Below, one piece after another: positions 11,738 to 22,900 of a stretch of 26,745 nucleotides of DNA; the first letter of the stretch is position 1, and each line of letters opens with the position of its first letter. The translations under genes were made by a program, and so were the position numbers. The notes beneath the pieces are model-generated. The model was not told the DNA's origin. It searched no databases and was given only the letters and a program-made list of their open reading frames with translations. This DNA is from Mnemiopsis leidyi (lineage: Eukaryota; Ctenophora; Tentaculata; Lobata; Bolinopsidae), in the NCBI GenBank assembly GCA_000226015.1, contig JH154726.1, positions 30,477 through 57,221 of the forward strand. The letters run 5' to 3'.

Positions 11738-12365
11738 AATTTGAACAGAATGCCAGTTATGAGTCGTAGGAGTTGTATAATGGCCCAAATTAATGATCTA
11801 TTTTTCATCTTTGTAAATTTGTTAATGCTGGAGAAGTATAATATAATATGCCGCACTCACTTTAAACGGCAGCGATCAAACTATTAAATATAGCTCACTG
11901 TTTTAATGCAATAATCTACAAAAATGTAACATTTAAAATGAAACAGTACACCAACCTACAAGTACAAGTACAGCTGTGTTTTAGTTTGCTAGCGCCATGT
12001 CAGTAGATTATCTAGATAGAAAACAAATTATATGGTCAGATTCGGACTCTGTACAGTGTACATGGGCACCGGCTGCAGCCATATTTCACTACTCTGCCAC
12101 ATCAAAAACAAAAGACTAACGTAGTGAGTGCCTCAATTATCATTTCTTTTTGTTTGCACCGGATAAAGCTGTAGTGTTGTTTTAGTACTTTATTTTTTCA
12201 TCAATCCTATCAACTTTTACAAGAATATGTAAACCCACCTGGACCCTGACAAGATTTATTCCCTTATTTTATTGTTTAGATATTTAGGAACAAAGATACA
12301 GGTTCGTGATGTCGTGCGAAGTTTTTAAAAACAATGTATTGTAGGTACTTCAAATATTACTTGTT

Positions 12366-15300
12366 ATGTGGCAGTGGCAATATTTCTTGGTCATCATTGG
12401 ATTACAAATTTTGTTTTGGAACATAGAGACAAATCTTGCGGGTAAGTATTAATACGATGTTTAGCATTAAATGGTAAGCTTGTCATAAGAAAAATTGATT
12501 GCAAAAGTTGAATCGCCTACGGAAAAATAGAAAAAGTCCGTTCATTGCTCGATAATAGTCAGTACCAACTAAGAAGCAAACTATAAAAAGCTGTGCGAAA
12601 AAGAACTTGCGATTTTTTATTGCTAACGTTGAAAATCAAATTAGCCAGTTATCAAAAAAGTTTTCAGTAAGTCTTTCAAATACATGATATTCCAGGTATT
12701 ACTAGAAACTGTAGAATTGTTGAAGTGAGGTCGTACTTAAAAGAACAGTGCGATGTAAATGGGACAAGTTACTATAAATGTACAAATTCGGATACTTTGT
12801 ATCAAGTTCCCTGGGAGCAGTGTGATTTTCAGGTAAGCCTACCTTTTGACTTAAATTTTGATACAAAAATTTGTGGGTTCATGAAATTACTATAAGATAT
12901 ATTACTATTAAATAAAACAAAAGAAATTCACTGAAATGTCGTCAGGAACACACGGCGATATGTGAGAACGACCCCGGATTTTATCAAGTTTGCGGTCACG
13001 TGACCTGCCCTCAGTACCAGTACCAGAGAGACGGCCCCATGCTCTGTGGGTCCTTCATGTGTCAATACTACCTCGAATATACTTGGCACCTGAACGATAG
13101 CAGTGGGGAGTGGTGGCAGAAAAAAGATCCGAAATATGTAAACCAAGGTAAGAACTAAGAAAGACGCTTATCTCAAGGCGGTACGCTAAAAATTACTTGA
13201 TGAAAGAATACAGTAAACCCTCGATTAACCGGGCCTCTCGGGGGAAAGGGTTGAGGCCCGGTAAATAGAGGGGCCCGGTAAATAGAATTTGACCAAAATA
13301 TGTCCTAAATTTTGGCCAAAAATAGGGGGCCGGGGGGGCCGACGTCCCTAAAAAGCCCAAAAAAGCCCATTTTATAAGGGCCCTTGAGGGGTCCCCGAAG
13401 GTAAAAATGGGACTTTTTGGGCCCTAAAATTTATGACTTTATCCAACTTTAGGCGGTATATTGGGTTATAATTATGGAGTGTGATCAAAACTNNNNNNNN
13501 NNTGCAGGTACCTTAACTGGTGGGAGATGGAGTAGAAGACTGTTTGAATGGCAAAGACGAAGATCACGATTCTTGGAAAGTATGTGGGAAGGATGGAGCA
13601 GCAGATTTCAAGACCCTGATTCTGTTTGCTCGGACGTGTTCCTTTGTTCTAACATAACGAAAGATTTTGAAGAGTACGAACACTTATGTGATAGATCTGG
13701 TAGTTGTGAGAAAGAAGCCAGGATCTGTGAAATCTCGAGAAACTTACCTAAGATTCATAGCGATGCGACAAGGCACATGGGACGTGTTTTTATTGGTCAC
13801 TATCTACCGGGACTTGAAAATCTTATCAAGGGAGACTTTGCGCTTGGAAACCACTCAGCCAAACCGTTCACATCACCAGATAAACCCTTCGGAGTGGCTC
13901 CACAGCCAATGACCATTGCAATTTCACCAGCCAACCATTCTCTCTGTAGTCACGTTTATGGGGAACTTTATGTCTACCTAAGTTGCAATGGCTTCTGTCC
14001 TGAAACTTCTTGCATTCTAAGACGATCAGTAAAATTCGATTCTTGTCACAACATAAAGGAAAATAGAGTTTTCACTTTGAGTGACAACAACTACTTGACA
14101 ATTGCTTTAAGGAAAAAGGGAAATTACGTAAGCAACCTATTTCCCTGTAATAACGGTTACTGTGTAACATATGATAAAATCTGTAATCTCGCTGATGACT
14201 GTGGGGATGGATCAGATGAAGTTGAATGTATAAATCATTTCACCTGTAAAACAAGTGGGCATATGATTCCACTTAGCAGTGTTCATAATAGCCACTACGA
14301 TTGTGAAGACTTTTCAGACGAATGTTCATCTGCTAAACCTATTATAAAATCTCCAGTTTTGTCAATTGTCTCTTGGATAATTGGCATTTCAGCAACATTT
14401 TTAAATGTCATTGTATTCATCAAATCTCTGACGAAGATAAATGAATTCGAATGTCCATTTAAGCTCGTGAACCGATGTATGATCCTCCTGATCTCATTCG
14501 GAGATCTGCTTGTGGGAATATATCTGATTGTTCTATCGATAGTCAATGTTCTACTGAAAGACACATACTGCAGAGAAAGATTTAAATGGTTAACCAGTGG
14601 ATACTGTGCCGCTATGGGCGTGGTCAGCTCCACCGGATCTCAGATATCCTTGTTTGCAATGGTAGTACTCAGTCTGTGTAGAGTTATAACTATAAGGAGA
14701 TTTAGACCAAGTACTATGGGCAAGAAGCTGTCCAGATTAATTTCAATAGCACTGACTTTACTGGTTCTGCTTCCTTCATTTGCCATTGCTTATGTTCCAT
14801 TATTGGACATGCTTGAGGACTTCTTCGTTAATGGACTTTATTATGATAAAAGCATCAGGCTGTTTGTTGGTGCTCCTTCAAAACAAGAACACATTGCAAT
14901 TTTAGAGGAATATTATTCAAAGTTCAGAGGAGATCCTAATCTGCCATGGTCGACCGTCAGGCGTCTAGTTCGAAACATGTTTTCTCAGACCTATGGAGGA
15001 GTTAACAGTGTCAAATTACACTTCTATGGAAATGACGGAGTCTGCTTGTTCAAGTATTTTGTCACCCCAGAAGATCCTCAAGCTTTCTACTCTCTTATGA
15101 TCCTCATTCTGAACTTCATCTGTTTTGTTGTTATAACGTCATCCTATATCCTAATAAATTTGGAGTCGATTTCTTCCAGGCGTGCCCTGCGTTTGGCAAA
15201 GAGAAAAACAAATTCTTCTCTACATCGAAAATTAACGATGATTATTCTGACAGACTTCTTCTGCTGGGTTCCTTTTATCGTGGTATCGGGCTTACACTAC

Positions 15301-15636
15301 TTCATGATTGTAGATGCCTCACATTGGTATGCAACATTCTCCATTTTCATTCTTCCAATCAATTCAGTCATAAATCCGGTGCTCTATGATTCTTACTTAA
15401 AAACACTATTTTGCACACTCAGAATCTCATCAACGAGGCTGCTTCGGTTGACATCCGATCAAAATACAACATCAGAAATAACTATGAATAGAAATAGGCC
15501 AGGTATGGGCAGAGTAAAGTCCTCAAGCACAACTTTTTGGAGGATTGCAGCGGAAAATACTGCAACACAACAAGTGCAGCCGTCGTCCCTTTCAGGGAAC
15601 AAAAAATGGTGCGACAAAGAAGTGAGCCACCTTTAA
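12366..15636 (+). CDS. LDLa-containing rhodopsin-class GPCR, relaxin-receptor-like (copy B, assembly-broken)
   Basis: This is a tandem paralogue of copy A. Exons recognised are 12366-12441 (25-residue hydrophobic leader starting MWQWQYFLVIIGLQILFW), 12696-12832, 12946-13147 and the large terminal exon, readable in the homologous frame from 13588 to the TAA at 15634-15636. Lengths of exons 2 and 3 (137 and 202 nt) and intron phases match copy A exactly. Missing are the counterparts of copy A exon 4 and the first roughly 620 nt of exon 5; the 10-N gap sits there. Bases 13503-13587 are homologous to copy A but shifted in frame by single-base losses in homopolymers. The seven-helix domain is intact: GDL in TM2, YGNDGVC in loop 2, TDFFCWVPF in TM6 and LPINSVINPVLY in TM7. 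The DRY site reads SLCRV. The C-terminal tail is longer than in copy A and unrelated to it. The open frame that starts at 13474 crosses the gap and is not the true start. Confidence 0.82.
13211..13492. mobile_element. Probable pogo/Tigger-like element end, truncated by the gap
   Basis: CAGTAAACCCTCGATTAACC, directly after TA at 13209-13210, resembles terminal inverted repeats of pogo/Tigger elements, which insert at TA and often begin CAGT...CCTCGATTA.CCG. GC-rich words follow (GGCCCGGTAAATAGAG, then a GGCCCGGTAAATAGAA-like repeat), unlike the AT-rich introns around them. There is no counterpart in the copy A intron. The other end is not seen, because the sequence runs into the N-gap. The assignment rests on the terminus only. 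Confidence 0.5.
13493..13502. other. Assembly gap (10 N)
   Basis: Ten consecutive N lie inside receptor copy B. By comparison with copy A, at least one whole exon (about 116 nt) and about 620 nt of the next exon are absent. The gap is therefore likely a placeholder of unknown size, and the flanks may be misjoined. Confidence 0.95.
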
Positions 15637-16593
15637 CTTTAAGCCATGAATTACGGGAAGTTAGACGTTTGGAAACTTTTGAAGAGTAGATCTGTTTTAG
15701 TTCTTAAATGTAGCAGGAAACTTTAAAATCCTCTATCTGATAACACTTTCATTATTGCCATCAATTGTTTCTGTTTTAATACAAAAATATGAAAGCATGT
15801 TTAATTTCAGGTGTGCGGGCTCTAGGTACTGGAGTTTATTGAAATTATTTTAGCAGTAAAATCTAACCCGGCCCCTGTACAATCAAACTCCCGTCATGCT
15901 TCATTAAAAGTATAGTTTCAAGCTATCTTTCATTTATAGCGGTAAAAACTATAAATGGAATTAAGTTATAAAATTGGAAGACATTCCAGAACAACCCACA
16001 GAAAGAAAATGATTCGAACTGTGAACAATTCCTCTTGTAGCTACCGTAGTGCATAAGTTTAAATCATAGCGATAAATTTGAAGTATATTTAATGGTATAT
16101 AGAAGTAGATACGCTTATCATTGACCATGTAAGATAAATGAAATGCATGTTAATGTAGTATTATAATGTAGTACACTGGCTGCACGTAAAGACAGAGAAG
16201 CTAAATATTATGTTTCATTTTCTGCACAATCGTCAATCTACTTTTAAGCTTTTAGTTTTGAAATTGCTACTAGTGTTTTATAGACGTCGCTAATTTGTAC
16301 CTACATCAACAACTTTTCTAATTTTGTCCGGTATCCTATATTACACATGAAACATAAACCTCAGTCAATGCTTGGAGCTGTTCTTTAATTAAAAACTGAC
16401 CTGCATATTTGGCCTGATTGGCTCATTTATGTCAGTCTGATTAATACGACAGAATTTTATATAACTGTTAGTTCATATCTTTCACAACGAATATCTAAAT
16501 CAGTCATCTGTTATGTGTTTTATTTCATAAGACATCGTTCATTTGTTTATCTCGGGCTGTTGTTCTAAATAATTTGTAGTCAGCTCTTTCTTA

Positions 16594-16915
16594 CAATGTA
16601 CAATGTGACATATACAAGGAACAATTTAACATGTACAATGTACAGTTTATATGTTCAAGGTACAATGTACATGTACAATGTACAATGTACAATTTACATT
16701 TGACATGTACAAAGTGAAATTTTGATGGAACAATGTATAATAAATTTGTACATTGTAGATGTCACCTTGTAATTGTACATGTACAATTGCATTGTGAAAT
16801 CCACAAAGTACAAAGTACAATGTACAATGTGATCTGTGTGGAACAATGTACACTGTGCAAGGTACTATGTACATTGTACAAGGTACTAGGTACATTGTGT
16901 AAGGTATCATGTTAG
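16594..16915. repeat. Degenerate TGTACA/ACAATGTACA repeat block
   Basis: About 320 bases are built from variants of TACAATGTACA and its reverse complement TGTACATTGTA, mixed in both orientations. TGTACA is itself a palindrome, so the block has high self-pairing potential. Open frames on both strands across it (CTMYIVPCT-type on the minus strand) follow from the repetition and are not genes. Confidence 0.85.
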
Positions 16916-17744
16916 CATGTAAAGACTAACCACGACCATATTGTAAGTCCTCAGTCATGACTCATGAGAGAAGAGCGCTGTTCAGTTACGTAATTTAACT
17001 CACTCCACAACGGTAACATATCAAGACGGAAGATAAATGGAGATAAACGCAGGATAGGAAGTTCATTTTGTTTTGTCGAGTGTATGTAGTTACTTGTGTA
17101 ATATATAGTATAAGTTGTACAGGTTACCAGGTTACCAGGTTTCTCTTTCTGTGTATTTGTAGCATGCTCTAACTCGCGATCCTCCCGCTTATTTTGCTCC
17201 ATTTTCTAATATTCTCTGCATTTCTCGCCGTTCCCGTTTGTTTAGTCAGCGCAGTTTATCTAGCATTTCATTTAATATCTAACTTTTCGGAGCTCAAAGT
17301 CCTTAACTTGCTAAATTTCGCCGTCATTCATCGTTATACACACCAGACGACACTTAACTAATCACTATGTTTAGAGCTCCCACTGCAGATATGAGAATCT
17401 TGTAGATTAGAATTACAGAAAATTTTAACTGCAGAAAAGCCAACTACAGAAGATATAGAGGATTATACAGATAGAGCTCGGTTGCAATGGCAACAACAAC
17501 AAGCTCTCAAAACATTTCATGTTACATCGATGTATAAGGGTACAAGGACGATACGTGCAGTAGTGAATTCTGCATTTTCAAATTTGTTTTATCTCAATTC
17601 TCATCATTTTACAATCTGCACTCTGTAAGTTGTTCGTCAACTTGATGATTTCGAAAAGTTTGTTTGTTTTTTATTGATGTTTAGTTAAGACTTAAGTATT
17701 CAACCTGAACCGGGCAAACTAGCCAATAGAAATAACAAATGATA

Positions 17745-17843
17745 ACCTTGTAAAGTTGTAAATCTGTGATACCTTCTACCTTGTAAAGTTGTAGATTTGT
17801 AATACCTTCTACCCTGTAAAGTTGTAAATCTGTGATACCTTCT
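17745..17843. repeat. 33-bp minisatellite, three units
   Basis: The units start ACCTTGTAAAGTTGTAAATC (17745), ACCTTGTAAAGTTGTAGATT (17778) and ACCCTGTAAAGTTGTAAATC (17811). Each is 33 bp and they differ at only a few positions. A fourth begins ACCTTG at 17844 and breaks off. The unit is a multiple of three, so the minus strand reads VEGITDLQLYK three times in a 64-residue frame that I do not consider a gene. Confidence 0.92.
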
Positions 17844-17976
17844 ACCTTGCGCTTAGTAAAATCACAACACAACAATAATATAGACTTACTTAGCCGCTAA
17901 ATGAATCCTTGTCTACGTAACTCCTTATACATATGTAGAGATTATGCCCACGAAGAAAGTAAAACCGTTCACTTAC

Positions 17977-18834
17977 CGTCAGGGAAGAAGAATCTAATTT
18001 CTCTCTCCGCTCCTTTCTGAGAGTCTGAACCGTGCACGGCGTTTCTCTGGTCATCAGTCCCGTAGATCGCTCGTAAGCTGTCAAACACAAAACATTAACA
18101 GCAGTAGTGTCATTTGATGATTTTAATATTCTTCCAGGCATTTTCTGCTTCGCGCGATTTCAAAATTTACAATTTTCAGTTTACGTTTCACACGAAAATA
18201 CGATACCTTTCTGGATGTGTTTCTCTGGCCCTATGAGAAGAGGTGGGTCCCAACAAGTCTCTCCACTCCAAGATAGAGTTCTCTTTAGCCAGCACCATAG
18301 CAATGATAGGACCACTGCAATATTTAAAGTGGAATTACATGACGTCAAGTTTTATGTCGAAATTTTTGCAATAGAGCAAGTTGCAGGAAAAATGCGACAG
18401 GTGGGCCATTATAACTCTAATACGAAGATAATGGTAGCTTTCTATCGTAACCATGGTTATAAAATCTGGTTGTCATGGTAACTAACGTACCTGCTCATGA
18501 AGGACACAAGGGAGGGAAAGAACATTTTGCCGTAATGTTCCGCGTAGAAGTCGCTACACTGCTCCGGCGTCATGTGTAATCGGCGTTGCTGCGATTTAAA
18601 CTTTTAAGCTGACTTAAGAGAACACTACTTGCTCTCTTACTCATTTAGATAGAAAGTTAAAACTTAATCCTACTGACAACAAGAAGGTATCGATACCTGG
18701 AGAATAGCAAATCCGTGGTCTTCAATAAACCGAAGGATAGCAGCACTCTGATCAATGGCATCAGGTTTTATAATCGCCAAGGTTCGCTCTACGAAAATGG
18801 CGGGTTGTTCCATAAAAGTTGCCGGAGCCTCCAT
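17977..18834 (-). CDS. NME5: Nucleoside diphosphate kinase homologue 5 (ciliary NDPK), 3' end not found
   Basis: Four minus-strand exons: 18834-18697, 18588-18491, 18314-18207 and 18077-17977. All junctions are GT-AG, and the 149 residues run without a break. The N-terminus (MEAPATFMEQP...) leads into VERTLAIIKPDAID with the kinase-fold Lys of KPD. GKMFFPSLVSFMSSGP and ETHPESLRAIYG follow, then NAVHGSD with the phosphate-accepting His at residue 130, so the catalytic signature is intact. The match along the whole length is to NME5, a family associated with cilia and radial spokes in animals, rather than NME1/2. The family normally continues about 60 residues with a Dpy-30-type motif. That exon was not found. 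Reading through the last donor gives GK and a TGA at 17971-17969, so a short form is possible. The start is the first Met and fits family length. Confidence 0.87.
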
Positions 18835-19949
18835 GTTTGTTTCTTCGCTAAACTACAAAATTAAACTTTCAGCCACAATTAAATTAAAACGTCAATCAGC
18901 CGGCGCGGATAGCACTTAAATCTTTAATAAAATATGATATTGAGCTGTGGGATGGTTAAATTATACCATTCGAGAACAATCTAGTATGATGTATCTTGAA
19001 CATTTGGCGTCAGCGGGACTAACCTACACTAACCTAGACAAGTATTATAATTACGTTATTAATCATTTTCTTTAAATTTCACGTGCAGATTGATTACTAC
19101 GTTAAGATACCAACTCAAGTGTGTCGTGGAGGAGACTTAGCTTCTGAATAACTTAAATAACTAGAAACTACAACTTTACGACTTACAAAACTGAAATGAC
19201 CGACAAATCTTATGTTCTGACGTCAAAGCCAGTATTAGTTGCATTTTAGATTTGACTGCCTTTCACATAACAGTTCAGATCATCGAAATAATCAATCGTT
19301 TACATGTATCATAATTTCAACCTTTCCTTTGTTAAAAGTTTTGAGTTCTAACTGGAATTTAAGTTACTTATATCTCATGGCGTAATGTACTCACCATTGT
19401 ATACAATATACATGAATATTAAATACCTGCAGAGAGCATTAGCCGTTAACTCAGAGTACATTACACCATATAGTCGAAAGAAAGTCGTTATATGATAATC
19501 TTTGAGCTTGTATAATGTATATACACAGTAGTAGCTGTAACGGTAGGTAGAGAAGTGAGAGCTCATTGGAACGTTTACTGGTCCTTTACGTTGTCTTGTA
19601 TAGTATGATTTTGTATGCTACTTGCTTTGAAGTTCGTACTGCGTCTACTTGCACATGGTTGTATATTCGTTTTTAAAGATAGCACCAGCGTAATTAGCTT
19701 ATCAGTTTTTCGGCATCTATTTCATTTCAGTTTACCACTATTTCTCGATTGTTCTTACTCGGCTTTGGCTCGTCAATGGTTATGACATTTCTTCAGAAAA
19801 AGCAATAAAATTGTCTGTGACAAAATTTTGGTACTGCACGAAAACTTCAGTTTTGTAAAATGAATGCGCTACATCTATCCCTTAATGACTCATTGTTCAA
19901 TCGCTACTACATCATATACCTAACGTTGTTACTTATAGATTTGCAAGGG
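18835..19949. other. Divergent intergenic region between NME5-type and SVOP-type genes
   Basis: The two genes are transcribed away from each other from this interval, so it must contain both promoters and 5' leaders. I see no clear TATA box or repeated regulatory word. A possible alternative start for the transporter (ATG at 19860) lies inside it. Confidence 0.55.
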
Positions 19950-22900
19950 ATGGTAGACAAAAACGGGTTAATACAAAATGAGGAGATGCCTGAAGACGCA
20001 GTATTTGATGAAGACATTGAACTGGAGGAAGAGAACCCTCAACCATCTACAGACAGTGCAACTGGTGAAACAAATAGGTTAGCAACGATATGAATGTAAA
20101 CAACGATCTGTGCACCACAAATTTCAATTTGTCTCTATCTTCTTGTGTACAAAATTGATCGAAACGATTTACCTTCTTCCTAGATGTACTGTATCAGAGT
20201 GTATCGAACTGATAGGGTACGGTAGATACCACTGGAAAGTTGTGGCAACGATGGGCATGATGTCTGCAGCTGACAGTGCCGAGATCTGGATTATTGGTCT
20301 CATATCACGTACGTCTCATCATGTATCTACAATTTTATAATCAGTCGACTCAGCTCAGGTTTAAGTAATGCTCTCTATTTCACAAAAGGTAATTAGTTCA
20401 ACCAGAGATCTCTCACATTAATCTAAGTTCATAATCTATTGAATGTTCAAGTCCGGGCATGACACACAAATCAACTGTATTTATTTCAGTTAACCTGACA
20501 TGCGACTGGAACATAACAGCGGCTCAGAAAGCAGCTGTTCCTGGAACTGTTTTCCTCCTCATGGCTATTGGCAGCTGGCTTTCTGGTAAGTTCACGTAAA
20601 ATCATTGGCCTTGTGCCAAGACAAAATATTACAGATTTTCGATGAAGCTTAGTGTGGTTCAAACCCTTCAAGTATTTTTAACATTTAATTATAAAATGTA
20701 GGATTGTTGGCAGACATCTACGGTAGAAAGAAGGTCATGTTAATAGTTTACTACATATTCACTGTGGCCGCAACTGCTTCAGCCTTTTCATGGAGCTACC
20801 CAGTGTTTCTTATACTCAGAGGAGTAGCTGGTGAGGACAATTTTCATGAAACTTGTTGTAATCGAACTATATCTACGATTTTTAAAAAGGTAGTAGGTAA
20901 CATAAACATGTGTTTTCATTTCAAATTCTGACCCGTCCAACCATGCCAGGTTTTTGTATTGGAGCAAACTATGGAGTTTCAATATGCTATTCTGCTGAGA
21001 TGGTTCCTATAACTAAAAGAGCTTTCAACCTTCTGCTACTGGATATACTTTGGTGTATAGGTGATTTTCTTAAAGTTGAATGTTTTCAAAAAACAATTTT
21101 TCCCCCTTATTAGTCCTTGTCATATGCTTCTTAGACAAGATATATTCTATGTAGAAAGATTTAGACAAAATAACTTGAATTTTAGGAGGTGTGTACATAT
21201 GCTTTTGTGCAATTTTTGTCATGCCCTACCAGTGGGGATGGAGATATCTGATACTTTTGGCTGCCCTGCCGTGTTTGGTGACAATACCACTGCTCCACAT
21301 ATGTGATGAGTCAGTCAGATTTCTTGCTGTTAAAGGTACAGATTTGAATAATGACTTCAATTCACTTCAGCTGCAGGTTTTGTAATTACTCATTCAAAAA
21401 ATTTTGGAATCTGGGTTAAGTCATACTTTTTAGTAACAATTTGCTGCAATGCTGAACCCAAATTTCAAATACGCTTTGAACTCATGCTTGGCCTTTTACG
21501 ATATTTGAAAACCTTTTGTAACAGCTACCTTTTGTGTTTTACCATACAGCAAATAAGCCCATGTGTTTCAGACAGACTACAAGATGCAAAACAGATCTTA
21601 GATAAAATTGCTGAGCAAAATCATGCTAACAAACTGACATGTGATATATACTGTCCAACAACAAAGACAACATCAAAGTCTCTGAATGCAGATTTGTTTA
21701 AACAACCATTTTTACGGTAAGAAATAATGAATGATTTAGATTAACTACTTCAATCAGTGTTAAATAGATGTCATTATAATAGGACACTTATTAACTCATA
21801 TATATTTTCAGTGCATTTAAAATTTCTTCTTTTCTAGAAGGACATTGCTGCTGGTGGTGTGTTTTGGTGCATCAGTTTGGGTTTTTTATGCATTTATGTA
21901 CCTTTTGCCAGACATGATGGCAAATGGATACTGCCACCTATCAGAATGGTTTCAAGTGACTCATAAAAACTCAAAAGGGTGTCGTGTTTACACAAGCAAT
22001 GAATATACCTTCTTGATAGTTGTGAATTTGCTCTACCTTCCAGGATACATTATTTCTCCAATTACAGCAGGTACCTGATTCTGCCCCTTTTTTAAAAATT
22101 GCTTTTTAATTTTAATCATAACTACACTGAGACAGCAGTCTCATACTAATCATGAAAGCTTCAAATGTGCAATAAATAGTCTTGCATCATGCATTTAATG
22201 TTAATTTTTTGAGTGTTTGACATTTTAATTACCTTATCCTACCTGGTGGCTCTTCATTTGAAGGTGAACAGATAACCTAAGTTTTTGCTAGCTTTAGCAA
22301 CATGATTCTGACAAAGAGATAAATTAAGGCACCATCAATCTTCACTGGCATACTTAAGTTTAAGAGATCTTATGATAGTTTAAAAAAATGAAAATTCAAA
22401 ATGTGGACAAAAAAGTCTATCATGGATGGTGCATTCTTAGGGCAATAACCTTCATGTGGTTTCTGCAAATGTGAGGAGATTTTTTCAGAATATTGGGGAA
22501 GAAGACCAACTCTATGGTACTCGTTCTGGGGAGGACTTGCAACAACAGTGCTGCTTCTTATCTGTATTAACCCTGTTGTGGTGTACATTAACCTGTTCTT
22601 AGTAATTAACTTTTATGGAATTTCTGTGGCAACTCTTTGGTTATATGTTCCAGAGAACTATCCAACATACTTGAGGTGGACAAATATTATTTATTTTCCG
22701 ACATGTATCAAATTGTAGTCACATAATTCACCACAACAATTTAAGTACTTGTATTGAAAATCACACACTGAGCAGAGTTATGTTAATCATTTTAACATTT
22801 GTTGATTTCAATGCATCCATCCAAACACCATTGTCACTCTACACAAGGTACTGTAACATAACATTACAACTTAACTTCAAGAGGGTTACAGAATAGCAAA

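Larger units (their letters stand above)
8248..12365. other. Intergenic region between the two receptor genes
   Basis: This stretch contains the 3' leader of copy A, with no canonical AATAAA close to the stop, and the promoter of copy B. No frame shows a known domain. Hairpin-forming inverted repeats at 8486-8515, 8957-9000, 9191-9213 and 11704-11737 are the only clear structures. A 57-nt hydrophobic exon-like segment at 10744-10800 is described under findings. Confidence 0.6.
15637..17976. other. Intergenic region after receptor copy B
   Basis: No supported gene. It contains the 3' leader of copy B, a TGTACA-rich repeat block and a 33-bp minisatellite. It should also hold the last exon or exons of the convergent NME5-type gene, but I could not recognise any on the minus strand. 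Confidence 0.55.

Noticed and set aside
13474..13587. N-terminal part of the 720-residue frame across the N-gap
   Set aside because: It reads copy B in the wrong frame relative to copy A and starts in probable transposon sequence.
16647..16915. Open frames on both strands rich in Cys, Thr, Tyr and Val
   Set aside because: They are produced by the TGTACA repeat block and have no domain.
17745..17843. CRISPR array
   Set aside because: The units abut without spacers and the genome is animal; this is a minisatellite.
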